A stretch of 64,000 nt of DNA, from positions 4,030,001 to 4,094,000 of the forward strand of contig JAOVFP010000001.1 of assembly GCA_025738555.1 (NCBI GenBank), in the 5' to 3' direction. The DNA comes from Cyathus striatus (taxonomy: Eukaryota > Basidiomycota > Agaricomycetes > Agaricales > Nidulariaceae). Positions within the stretch are counted from its first letter, which is position 1. Each line of letters opens with the position of its first letter. Shown one piece after another: positions 23,801 to 38,420 of this stretch. Under the pieces are notes generated by a model. It searched no databases. It had not been told where the DNA came from and saw only the letters and a list, made by a program, of their open reading frames with translations. The position numbers were made by a program, and so were the translations under genes.

Positions 23801-25602
23801 CTAACTTTAATTTATTACAGATTCATGCATCTCCACAAGCTCGTACATTCTTTAGGTCAACATGCTCTCAGGTTGGCATTGACCCACTTGAACTACTTCT
23901 TTGGGTTTGTACGCGCTGGGCATCACTATATACCTTCCTGGAACGCTTATTTAAACAGAAGCTAGTAAGTCTCATCTGTCTTGATATCGTTAAAAGCTAC
24001 TAAAATTAATTATTAGGCTGTTGATCAATTTGTACTTCTTGCAGATGAGAGTGAAAAGGTTCCAAATCTATCTGGTAATCGATTGTATTCAGATTTTAAG
24101 CTCTCGAAAAGGGATTGGGAGCACCTTGACATCATTCGGGAGGTACTACGTGTAAGTTCTAGTTTATTTTTTTGTATTGTAATTTGTGTCACATTTATTG
24201 ATTTACTTTCGTGGTGCAGGACCCATCTGTTGTACAACAATCATTCTCTGGTGTACATCACCCTACAGTCTGGAAGATTATTCCCAGTCTTGAGTATATT
24301 ATCAAACACTGGGAAGCGATGCTAAAGAATCCGAAATTTGTTGAATTTAAGAATCCACTTCAAGAAGGGATTCAAAATCTTAAGAAATGGTATCATCGAG
24401 TTGATGACACATCTACAGCATATTCAATCTGTCTCAGTGAGTCACAGTTTCTTTCTTATTAACATTTTGACTGCTCATTATTCTTCCTTTGACTTAGTAC
24501 TTGATCTGAAAATTAAGGATGTCTATTTCCGGATACGCTGGACAACTGAAGAGTTCCAGGCAGTAATGAAGTGCATCGAAGATGTGGTATGTGTCCAGAA
24601 CTTCTTTAATGCTTCTTTACAATTAATTTATGCCTTAATACTAGTTTGATGATTACTATATGGCACCAGAGTCTAACGCCGTTGCATCTACACATTCAGA
24701 AAATGGTAGGCCAACATTAATGTTTCTAATCATTGCTAGCAACTTACCTTTAAATTTACAGCTCATACAACTTCTTCCAACACTACCGATTTTATATATG
24801 GTAGCTCATTCCTCCTGGATGCTGTACAGTCATACCAAAAAGTAGAGAAATCAGTCTCGAATCCTAGGGATGAACTCCACCAATATCTCAGTGCTGGTCC
24901 AGAGATTAATAATCCTGCGGCAAAGGATGTGATTTGCTGGTGGGGGGTAAGTAATCTCTTTGTATCATTATTCATGTACTTACAATTTTTTAGCATCAGA
25001 GTGATATGAAGTATCCGATGCTGAAGCGCATGGCACGCGACTATCTTGCAATACAGGGCTCTGCAACACCATCTGAATGAGCATTCAGTAGTGGTGGCAT
25101 CACTGATGTAGCACGTAGAAACCGACTTGCTCCTGATATTTTTGGTGCACTTCAGATTCTCAAAAGTGCTTATCGTAATGGGCACATCACTGCTTTGCAG
25201 CAAGCAGCTGAACATATTGCTAACGATATTGATGCTATTCCCTCACAGAATGATGGAGTGTACATAGATAATTAGTTGTTCATTTATATTGTAACTAGTT
25301 CTACTCTTGTTAATTCAAGTCGTTAACTAGTTCTATTCTACAAGTTAATTTAAATCTTTTAAAGTATTTTTATTCTTGTTAATTCAAGTCTCTGTACAAA
25401 AGATTACCGAAAAAAAAACTGGAGAGCCTAGAAAGTCCAGTTCACCATTCGAACACATTATGAACCTGAACTGAACCCTTATGAACCTGAACCTCAAGTT
25501 CAGTTCAAGGTTCTAAATTTTCATTGAACTGAACCCCAAGTTCGGTCCTGAGTTCAAAGAAAATGTCTGAAAACCGGACTGAACCGGACTTTGACATCAC
25601 TA
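20894..25602 (+). mobile_element. hAT DNA transposon, copy 2, complete ends
   Basis: 4,709 bp with terminal inverted repeats TAGTGATGTCAAAGT and ACTTTGACATCACTA. It is flanked by a perfect 8-bp target duplication ACATTCAT (20886-20893 and 25603-25610), the hallmark length of the hAT superfamily. Subterminal GTTCAGTCC / TGAACTGAAC-like motifs are dense at both ends, as expected for transposase binding sites. It interrupts the right arm of the foldback element, and removing it restores an exact inverted match to the left arm. Confidence 0.95.
21758..25275 (+). pseudogene. hAT transposase, copy 2, inactivated
   Basis: Same multi-exon gene as copy 1 but clearly diverged in sequence. From ATG 21758 the N-terminus is Ser/Asp-rich (MSTSASVNSDAG). 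A BED finger follows (CKIC ... CMHIARFH), then the RNase-H-like core (TFDLWTSKSGDPHISITGHY; WITSDGAAVNRTT). The CMEHALHLAAKHF block comes next, then the CTRWASLYTFLERL motif and the dimerisation region (YLAIQGSATPSE). Splice sites are GT-AG and mostly at the same positions as in copy 1. In-frame TGA codons lie at 23149-23151 and 25078-25080; the latter is at the same codon as a stop in copy 1. It ends at TAG 25273-25275. Probably dead, although the element ends are intact and could be mobilised in trans. Confidence 0.87.
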
Positions 25603-25610
25603 ACATTCAT

Positions 25611-25710
25611 TAGTAAATATATAATAGTAGGCACTCAAAAAAGCCCTGGCTCCTATGATTGCAGCACTCAAAAATCCTGGGCTTTTCATGATCAAATTGG
25701 CTAACACCCC
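25611..25710. repeat. Foldback element, right terminus
   Basis: Continuation of the right arm after the hAT insertion. It is an exact inverted match (by eye) to 18068-18163 and then to 4279-4288 across the gypsy insertion. Confidence 0.85.
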
Positions 25711-26338
25711 TCCATGACATTACTGCTGCACATGCCTGTGAATTTGCTATCAATCTCAATGAACTCCACCAGATGCTCAAGTCTGAGATAGCAGCTGCTC
25801 AGAAGCACTATCAAGGACCTGCAGACAAGAAAAGACTTCCCTCTCCCTAGTTTCCAATTTGTTCTGAGGCCTTCATCAAAGCTGAGCATTTCCACACTAC
25901 TTGACCCACATGAAAGTTCACCAAGAAACACCTAGGTCCATTTGAAATTATTGCCTCTCCCAGTACTCACTCCCACACTCTCTGACTCCCCAACACCTAC
26001 CATTCCATACACCCTGTCTTCCATGTCTCCATGCTCAAACCATCCACCAAGAACACTATACCTGGTCACATCGTTTCACCCCCTCCACCTGTCAAATTTG
26101 AGGATGGCAAAATCAAATATGAGATTGCTAAAATTCTGGACTCAAAAATCAACAAATGTCTCAAGTGCAAACTCAAGTACTTTGTACAGTGGAATGGCTA
26201 TCAAGACACTGATGAGGAGTTCTCCTGGCTACCCACATCCAAGCTTGATAATGCGGCTGAGTTTGTTGAAGAGTTTCATACTCAGTATCCCAACAAACCT
26301 GGTCCTAAAGACACTGAGAAACTACTTCATCCTTCTTA
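25711..26338 (+). pseudogene. Second gypsy: integrase C-terminus and chromodomain remnant
   Basis: It begins inside integrase (HDITAAHACEFAINLNELHQ) at the foldback boundary and runs to a chromodomain (CKLKYFVQWNGYQDTDEEF), with a TAG stop at 26336-26338. Several in-frame stops (around 25848, 25901, 25907 and 25982) mark decay. It is homologous to, but well diverged from, the intact-ended gypsy. Its upstream part is missing because the foldback element replaces it here. Confidence 0.85.
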
Positions 26339-26452
26339 GTCTCACACCTCTGACTACTCTTATTTTTCACTTCCACACTTCTGCACTTTCACACTTCCAA
26401 TTCCAATCCCGCTTTCATTTCACAAGAAAACAAAGTACAAAATAACAAATTA

Positions 26453-27757
26453 TTAGGTCCCTTGCATCTGGGACCCAATCTCCAGCTCATCATCCTCATC
26501 CACACTATCCTCCTCTGCACTGCCCTCACTACCCACACTATTTGTGTCTTCATCTCCTCCTACCGCCTCTGTATCCACACTCCTCAAAGTCCCCACCTGG
26601 CCCTGAAGCATTGTCAACTCCTGTCACACACCCCACAATTTGGCCACAACCCGCCTCATCCCCCCCACCAAGGCCTGCTGAAGTTCTGTCAATCACCATT
26701 GCTCTTCAAACATTGCAAGTTGAGCAACCCATGTTTCCTCCATTTGAGCCTCATGGGCCTGCTGAACTTCCCACAGTAACTCCCGCTGATCTCTCGCCAT
26801 TCACTGCATTGTACACAGCAATTTCCCTTGCAGACCCACATCTGCCTCTCACTCACAATTGGGCTTGGGTTCATCTTCATCCTCATTGTCAGACTTGGGT
26901 ACAGTCAAGGTTTGCAAACATGCCTTCTTGGAAGGATGCCCCTCTGTGTTGTTACCAACTTCAGCCGACCCCACTTTTCTCTTCTTGTTATGAACTGTAG
27001 TGGTGACTGGCTCTTCCATGCTGCATAGTCAGTGTGACTTCACACAGAACTTGCAGGGGGACAACATGCTGTCCCTATCAGAAGAATTAGTAAGTTTTCA
27101 AAGTATTTTGAAAACTACTCACTTTTCTCATTTGCATTTACCCCTCTTCTCTGTGTCCCTCTGCACTCAGCAATGATGACAGATCTTCATGCTGAGTTTG
27201 TATATGGGCCTAGGCTTCTTGCCTTTTGACAAGTCTGCTACTTCATCACCTACGACCTCATTTGCCGGCTTGGGATCCAGTTTGTTGTCTGTGGCCTCTC
27301 CATTATCTTCCTCCTCCTCGTCAGAATCCACCACTACTGACTTACTGCACACAAGGGTATGATTTTCCTCTTTACCCTTTCCCTTTCTTGAACTCCCTGC
27401 CACTGATGCCACTTCCAATGTTTCCAACCTTCATGCCTCTTCCACATTTTGTGCCTCCTCTGCTCTTTGAGCTTTCTCTGCCTTCTGCAATTCCTCTGCC
27501 TTCTGCACCTCTTCCGCTTTACAAGCCTCCTTGGCTATCCTCTCCTCCTCTTTCTTCTTATCCTCTGTGGCCTGTCTCAATGCAGCTAACCTTGCCACTG
27601 CCTGCTTCTGCCTCTCCTGTTGTTCTTGTTTGATGGCCTTCCTTTGCTCTTCCTCTTTTTGTCTGTCCTCAGCCTCCTCAGCCTTGAGTCTTTTGATCTC
27701 TTGAAGCTGTTCAAATGCTGACATACCATTCGAGATTTGTTGTCCAGGGTTCGACAT
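26453..27757 (-). pseudogene. Second gypsy: decayed antisense gene
   Basis: Same position and strand as the antisense gene in the complete gypsy. Read from ATG 27757, the N-terminus (MSNPGQQISNGMSAFEQLQE) leads into a long Glu/Lys/Ala coiled coil. A Ser/Asp/Glu-rich region follows, then a CX2CX6C motif (CKFCVKSH*LC) with a stop inside it. A basic KKRKV-type stretch comes next and then an acidic tail (EEDSVDEDDELEIG), ending at 26453. Several stops and frame changes make it non-functional. The shared layout (coil, CX2CX6C, basic stretch, acidic tail) supports the antisense gene being a regular part of these elements. Confidence 0.6.
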
Positions 27758-27912
27758 AGTGAAAGAAAGAAAGATGTTGAAATATCTCCTTAGTGGGGCA
27801 CCTGGCATATATGGATTCACTGGTACACAAACAATGCAAAATGCCATAAAAAGTTTAAAGTTTTCCATCAAAACCTAACAGCCCTTGTGGCTCAGCCCTA
27901 AGGGGGAGATAC

Positions 27913-28580
27913 TGTCATAGCTGTACTTTTCCTATCTTATTCCTGCACTTCTACTCCACACTCTCCACACTCTCCACACTTCTTGACTTGTGTAGATATT
28001 GTCCTTTCAATTTTCCCTTCCACTCTTCTGACTGAAAGTTGCTGAGCTTATGTCACCTTACTCATCCAGTTCATTATCCATTCTCCATTATGCTTTCTCC
28101 ATCATACCCTGGGTATACTTGCTCTCAGCATTCATTCCAATCCTTAGTTCATTCTTGGTACATATTATATTCACTTACTGCTCCACCTTCTGCCACCATC
28201 TTATTATCTTTATCAACTAGTGTACTATAATCCCATTCATTCACTGGTCATTGGTGAAGTTGTATAGTACTTAAGTAGCACATCTTGTACTAAGACTAGT
28301 CAGTTCAAATATCAACTAAGTTTCGGTCCCTCTTACTTGTCCTTGAGTTATACTCACCTCTGGCTTGAATTGTTACTTCCACAGTAATGACTCTGCACTC
28401 TGCACTTCGCACTTCTGTCCCTCTCCTATTTTGCACTCCTGTCTCTCCCTTCCACACTCAAAATACCTGGACCATGAGAACAACAAGGGGCACAGCATAC
28501 AAGCTGAAGCCAATGGTCCTTCTGTCCCACACTCCCTACCTTTGCCCTTCCGACCTTATGTTGAAATACTGGTCTTGACA
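27913..28580 (+). repeat. 3' LTR of the second gypsy
   Basis: About 668 bp, starting TGTCATAGCTG directly after a polypurine tract (TAAGGGGGAGAT, 27899-27910) and ending TCTTGACA. Its start, end and length match the 662-bp LTRs of the complete gypsy, but the interior is diverged. No matching 5' LTR is in the window, so the left part of this element is lost. Confidence 0.8.
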
Positions 28581-28644
28581 CCAGGATATAATTACTTATC
28601 AGCATGGGTAAGGATGTGATCACCTGTATCATATATTTCAAGTC

Positions 28645-29081
28645 TGAAAGTACTTTTTGGGTGATTTCTAAACCCATATAATTATTTTCATAGCTATCTT
28701 GCTTTTACACTGCTGATAATGCTTCACATGATGATCAGACTTATATTCAACTGATACTGTAGACTTTCGACCAACTGTTTGCGAGATTTTGGCATGACGG
28801 CCATGAACAGTTGGACCATCTGCTCATGGCTCTTTGTGATGTGTGACGAAATGTTTATCTGTTTGTGAGAATTTTTGCGAGCAAAGTGAGCCACTGAAAA
28901 ATAGACCCTAACCTCTATTCAAATCAGATATACCACTGTTCAAATTGCTCCATGATGCATGATTAATGAGACATCTGTTCAAGTTCAAAGCGTCGTGTGA
29001 TGCATGACTGAACAGTTGGTCAAAAGTCTACAGTACTTCATAAAGTATTTTTTGGGTGATTTCTAAAACCATGTAACCCCC
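28645..29081. repeat. Direct repeat pair of about 40 bp around a MITE
   Basis: AAGTACTTTTTGGGTGATTT at about 28649 and AAGTATTTTTTGGGTGATTT at about 29042 belong to two diverged copies of a roughly 40-bp sequence. They lie outside the MITE described separately and are too far out to be its target duplication. Origin unknown. Confidence 0.6.
28757..29033. mobile_element. 277-bp MITE with TA target site
   Basis: Terminal inverted repeats CTGTAGACTTTCGACCAAC (left) and GTTGGTCAAAAGTCTACAG (right), about 23 bp long, are flanked on both sides by TA (28755-28756 and 29034-29035). No coding frame is present. TA duplication suggests a Tc1/mariner-type source. Confidence 0.75.
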
Positions 29082-29623
29082 CCCAAACAGCTGATGGACT
29101 GATACAGCCTGACATGACCCTATCTGAACAGATATGCCAATTTCGATTTTTCCAACATTTGTAGTAGTACTCTATAACAGACTACTAAGCAGTTCAAAAA
29201 TTAAGTAACAGCATGGAAGAGTAAACCTTAACACAATTAAATAGTAACAAGTACAGTTTGTATGACTCCATTGAATGTTACATGAGGTAGGTTAGTGGGG
29301 AATTGATCATGGTATAAGGCCTCAGTACTAAGTAAGTACTACTAATGTAACTTATCTGAAGAGGACGAACGAAGGTGCCATAAGCAAATTGCCGAAGAAT
29401 TGAACTCCGTATACACGACCCTGCAACGGCTTCACGGCACCAGAATCTACTGCCAAAAATTTTGCGGTTTCGAGCCCCGTAACCCAACTAACTAAAGTTA
29501 GTGGGAATAAAATACAACTGCGTTTTCTTCAATCTTGTCAACTTGTAGCGTAGTATTTTTTTAAATAGCTTTCATAGTCTTATAATATCCAGTAAATAAC
29601 CACGACATGTGGTTAAGAACTTC
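29082..29623. other. Intergenic, no gene seen
   Basis: Sequence between the repeat block and the 3' end of the Fox2-like gene. I see no coding frame of gene quality. A GGTTTCGAGCC string near 29465 resembles a tRNA B box but has no matching tRNA fold around it. Confidence 0.5.
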
Positions 29624-33779
<4,156 letters not shown>

Positions 33780-33962
33780 GGCTTTTCAGAGAGAGACTGG
33801 AAGAGATGCAAAGAAGAATACCGAGTGGTAGCAGAGGAAGTCCTGAGGTTCAAGCTTCAAGGTTTGGAGATGAAATAACGTCCCGGACTTTTGCATGTGA
33901 ATTCTGCTGTGCAATCACCGGTGACTTACATAATCCGGGGAACAACTTTCCCCATGTGCCTC

Positions 33963-34860
33963 CGGGTAGGACGAAATACGACACCTTACACATAGGTATC
34001 ACACATTACACATTGAACATCACACATTACACATCGAGAATCACACATCACACATCGAAAATCACACATTACACATTCGATTTTATACTTTATATCTACT
34101 TATCAGGAGGTGGCATAAGTGTCATAGTAATAATAGATTATATTTTAGTTTAATTAGTACAAGTTATTGTTGCACTAGTCTAAAGTCAAACTAAAGTGAC
34201 GAAGTATAACGTTGAGATGGGGTTATGGTTAGAGACGCATAAGCGCACAAGTAGCTCCATAGTCCTCCATATAGGCAACGGGTAGAACACTCGCGTGAGG
34301 AAGGGGACAGCGCACAGCGAGTATATGACGAACGTGCGAGGTTGGCTACCGGGAGTTCTCGTGTTGGACAAGTGCTGGATGATCTGGAGGACGAATGAAA
34401 ATGATGTCCACTTACTAGTAAGTTAATATTGCAGGTCATTTGCCTAACACTTTCCTGCCTACGCCAATCCGAGGCCGTGGTCGTTGTAGGCAAGAGCATT
34501 GTATCCGCGACGTCACCATGTTGTCCGTTGGTGGTACCTGCATCCGAAATTTGAAGAACCTTGTGCAATGTGAAGATAATTGAGGTCGCTTTGTGAATGA
34601 ATAATGGAAGCCATAGACGAACTCAAGAGGACAAGTTTGGGACAAGTTGCAGAAAAAGTAAAAATTCCGTCTCAGTTTTTCATTATGTAATTTCAACTTA
34701 ATATCTAGTGGATTTGTTTTATTTCCGCTTTATTTGTTTTATTTGTTTTGTTGACAAAGCACTAAACTCGATGCACGTGGTCATGTGTAAACTTCGTTGT
34801 GTGTCGATCAATGTGTAATGTGTGATATCTATGTGTTAGGTGTCGCGTTTCGTACTACCT
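33963..34860. mobile_element. MULE-like MITE, about 900 bp
   Basis: A perfect 10-bp direct repeat CATGTGCCTC (33953-33962 and 34861-34870) flanks long imperfect inverted repeats. The left one opens CGGGTAGGACGAAATACG and the right one ends CGCGTTTCGTACTACCT. Both continue into matching CACACATTACACATTGA-type sequence for about 60-70 bp. A 10-bp duplication and long inverted repeats fit Mutator-like elements (9-11 bp). The left arm also holds short tandem repeats of ATCACACATTACACATCGA type. No transposase is present. It lies about 180 bp upstream of the Fox2-like start codon. Confidence 0.75.
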
Positions 34861-34870
34861 CATGTGCCTC

Positions 34871-35611
34871 TATGGCATGCAATAATTCAGATCCCATATG
34901 AAATTGTCACCTACATATGACGTACTCATCCTCGGCGTATGTTTGACTTAGTCCAAGTATAACTATGAGTGCAATAAGTTGGCTTTTTATTGCAAATAAA
35001 TACTGGAGGCGCGCCCTGCGCAGGATATATTATGTACAGGCGTGCAGGCGTCGAACCGTACTATATACCGTGCGCAGCAATAAAGAAAAGAGGTGGAAGC
35101 GTATCTCCGGAGATGCGTGTAAAAGGCGAACTTTGAAAACAAGGCGAATGTAAAATGCAGAACTAAAGAAAATAGAAATAAAAAATAAGAAAGGTGATAA
35201 AGCAAATAAGCGACGCCGGAATGATATATGAGTACAAGGAGAGCCGATGAAAGAGAGTGGGTGGGTCATGATGAAGACATAGTGTCTGGCGTGAAACACT
35301 TGAAATGAGGGACTGAACTCTATACGAGGTTTGGAGAGTTACTGAGAAAAGTGAGCGAATCGCGGATCAAATACGTGCATAGGATCGACAGCAGTGAAAA
35401 AGCGATGGCATATAAAAGGCACATGCAGGGTTCGTAGAGCAAGAGTAGTCAAACATGATGAGATTGGCCGAGAGAAAAAAGATGTGAAAGATGGTGGAAT
35501 GAAGAAGATGCATGCGGATATAGAGAGTGAGTGGGTAAAATGCGTCGTGGGATACAAAACAACAATAGCAAAGTAGATGATATGGGTAGAAGTGGAGTTA
35601 GAATTCCCAAC
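34871..35611. other. Intergenic, no gene seen
   Basis: Purine-rich sequence between the MITE and the 3' end of the cyclin gene. It has only short overlapping frames on both strands and no recognisable protein motif. Part is presumably the cyclin 3' UTR. Confidence 0.5.
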
Positions 35612-37436
35612 TCAGTGCTCAAGGATCATGTCTCCAGCGGCCTTACAGCCGTTAAGGCGGGCCCAGTCAATGGCAAAAGCGGAGGCCTTGAGGAATTTCT
35701 TGTTTGCGTATTTCCTGCATACATATTGGCGCTCGAAATTGGCCTCTGAAAGTTTCTCTACAAGAAGCTCATGTCCAGGGCTAAGTTGTGCTTCCGTATA
35801 ACCAGAGTAGAAAACGAAAGCGTCATCCTGTAAACAAAGAGCGTAAGTCACATGACCAGATAACTAATACGTCGAACAATGACACGAGGTAGCTGCATGT
35901 TCAACACAAAAGGATGGAGCTTACCCAGTCACCACCCAACATTTTCCTTGCTGTGTACATCCCCACCGCGGCCACCAAGCTTGGTTTCACTCGCAAAAAG
36001 CGGTAGTCCAACAATGTAACTTCAGTTAAGAACTTGCTGAGTGTTCTCGTGTGAATGTTGTATGTGTCTGCTTTGCTAATTTTGCGCATCCAGCTGTAGG
36101 GGGAGCAGTAATGGGATATACGAAACTCCAGGGTCTGTAGCATAATGCGCTCTCCCTTCAGGATTTCTTCCTTACTGTACCCGTTCTCTGTCATGAATAC
36201 GAACTCTTCGACGGAAGGAGCAAGGATTTCTTCGTACTTCGCAGCAATGAACATGGCTGTCACACCAACAAGCTGGAGCTTTCCGAGTGATACCACCCTC
36301 TTGCTCAAGAAGCGGTCAATAATGTTGATGGCAATCCAGAGCGTCTCTGGCAACATGTGATACCGTAAATGAACTTGAAGTAGCCAATCGACTAGAGTTT
36401 GGCGCATTTGCCAGGTGATTTCATTCTGCCCTTTGATGTAGTCAGGGTCAGGCATGACATCCTCCTAAAACCAATGGTTAGTAACTTTGCTAGCTTTACA
36501 AAAATAAAATAAAATAAAAACCTCAAGATCACACATGTACTCAAAGATATCCTCGGCGTACTCTGACACCATTGTCGTGTCAAATATATCCACATCATCT
36601 TCGAAATTGTCACGGACAGCTTGAACCTCGGCTTCATATTTCGTACGTTTATCTGTTGCAACCTCTGGCCAAACACGAGGACGCTTTGCCTGTCGGGACC
36701 GTTCAATCTGATCTTCGTCATCGCTGTCTTCGATACCCACCATATCTGCAACCTCTTGCTCGGTCTGAATGAGGTTGTCCACTTCTTCTAGCTCACGCTG
36801 AAGAGCAGCCAGATCCTCTTCCACATCCATGTGGACTTCTTGCTCGTCGTAATGTTCATGAATTTCTTGAAGGTGTTGTTGATCGACGTTGTTCGTGCGA
36901 GAAGCACGCTTGTTGCTTGAGATGGTTGGTAGCCGAATGACATTTCGAGAGGCGGGGGCACGGGCAGGTATGACGTTGGCTACGGGTGGAGCAACCTGAA
37001 CTCTTCCTGGTCCAAGAGGAACGCGCTGGGCGAGAGTGGTCGAGTTAGATCGGCCACGTTTGAGACTAACTTCTTCTTTTTCTTTGCCTATTGCGAGACC
37101 TTTACCAAGCATAGGCTTGCTTCCCGTATCCTGCTATCCCATCAGACGGCTGCGCTGCATTCGAACCAAGTTTCCAAAACGTACTTTTCTGTTGACTGCA
37201 GCAAGTGTAACTTCTCCCAATGCTTGCCTTCCTATCGTGACTTTGGTCACATTTTCCTTACCGGCAATACGAGCAGCTGCGCCGTTGGAAGGCTGGCGTA
37301 AATGTCTGCTCATCGCGTTCTCATCTGCTTTGATTCGTTGCGCTCCAATACGTCGTTGTGGTAGCTAGATATGTTCAATAATTAGAATCCAACACAAGTA
37401 TAAGCATAAGAGATGTACTCGGGCGTTAGTGGCCAT
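35612..37436 (-). CDS. G2/mitotic-specific B-type cyclin
   Basis: Regulatory partner of the mitotic Cdk. From ATG 37436 (MATNAR, then an intron) the N-terminus carries two degrons of the anaphase-promoting complex: a KEN box (residues about 42-44) and a destruction box, RQALGEVTL (about 52-60). A long acidic, coil-like stretch follows. The cyclin box contains MRQTLVDWLLQVHLRYHM, AAKYEE and the YSKEEILKGERIML segment, and the C-terminal cyclin fold follows (LVAAVGMYTARKML). At least four introns are needed. One lies directly after VNRK (GTACGT...CAG) and another before EDVMPDPDYIKGQNEITWQM. The stop is at 35612-35614. Family membership is certain; the specific paralogue (CLB1/2 or CDC13 type) is not assigned. 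Confidence 0.95.
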
Positions 37437-38420
37437 GGTAAGGGTGAAAGTATAAACTCAGGGAAACGTGGGTAGGTGGGTGGGAAGTGGACTGGTAAAT
37501 CAAAGTGGAATGGATTTCTGGAGAGGGTGAAGATAAGGATGAAAAATAGAGAGACGGAAGGGAAAGTAAAGAGAGAGACGGAGAAGCAAGTCCTGTGGAA
37601 GAGACGGTCGAGTGTCAGCCTCTGAACGAACTGAAACCAAAGAAACTGCCCTGTTCAAGTCGAACAACGACCACGTGACTAAAAAATACTTGCACAAACA
37701 ACGCGCTTCAGACGCGACCGCGACGTGGTTCGCGATCTGTCACGTCACGCACTGTCACGTTCTCTGATGTACTTATTTAAGATCTACGTAAATATCGACG
37801 TCACTTATTGTCACTCTCCGAGAGCTGCTCAAGATTCAGCGCGCTCGGGGCTCGAACCTGCCCAACACATCCCAGCTTCAAGTTCAAGTCCCAGCAAGTT
37901 GTCATTAAAATTTAGACCTGCAATAATGGATTTTTAACCCATTTACCACCAGTAGCTTCTAGCTATCATGAAAGAGATATACTTAGAGTGACAAAGATAG
38001 ATAGATACAAGATAGTACCCGAAATAGAGCAAATGTCAATGGAACAGCCCCGATGTCCCAAATACGCCTCCGACTTTGCAAACCTGCCTTAGCCCCTGTT
38101 TTCTACCCTGTAGAACATTATAGAGCTTATATAAATTTTCCAGTGGCTGTTCAAACTAAGAACTTTCAGCCGGTAATCCCCTCCAATTTGCGAGAGTAAA
38201 TAGCAATCGATTAAATACTTCAGCAAGAAGGAGACACTATTGGCATTGATTGATATAGTGCGATAAAACCTTCCCGCGAGGCGATAGACATAGAGATGAT
38301 AATACAGATTTGTCGCAGGCTCCCGAGTGGTTGGTCAACTTGAAAGCCGCCGGGATTAAAGATCGAGATTGGGCGAACATATAGAACAACATATTTTCAG
38401 GAGAGGAGATACGTATATAA
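37437..38420. other. Intergenic: cyclin promoter side and 3' side of FHA/G-patch gene
   Basis: No coding frame of gene quality. It should contain the cyclin promoter and the downstream gene's 3' UTR. A GGGCTCGAACCTGCC string near 37850 resembles a tRNA T arm but no complete tRNA can be folded by eye. Confidence 0.5.

Larger units (their letters stand above)
4279..25710. mobile_element. Non-autonomous foldback (long inverted repeat) element, split by two insertions
   Basis: GGGGTGTTAG at 4279-4288 plus the sequence resuming at 18068 (CCAATTTGATCATGAAAAG) is the inverted complement of the sequence ending CTAACACCCC at 25710. Removing the gypsy (4289-18062 plus one 5-bp duplication) and hAT copy 2 (20894-25602 plus one 8-bp duplication) leaves about 2.9 kb. 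Each arm is about 1 kb, the right one shortened by internal deletions, and they enclose a non-coding loop of about 1 kb. No transposase is encoded. The superfamily is unknown and I found no convincing target duplication: the left flank is AGTCCAGA and the right flank is TCCATGAC. The element is the host site for both the gypsy and the second hAT, so it is older than both. Confidence 0.75.

Noticed and set aside
26462..27633. Plus-strand His/Pro/Leu-rich frames after the second gypsy pol
   Set aside because: Complement of the decayed antisense gene; no motif.
29390..29490. tRNA-like strings (GGTTTCGAGCC, GAACTCC)
   Set aside because: T-arm stems do not pair and no complete cloverleaf is visible on either strand.
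37830..37870. tRNA-like B box GGGCTCGAACCTGCC
   Set aside because: No A box or acceptor stem pairing could be found around it.
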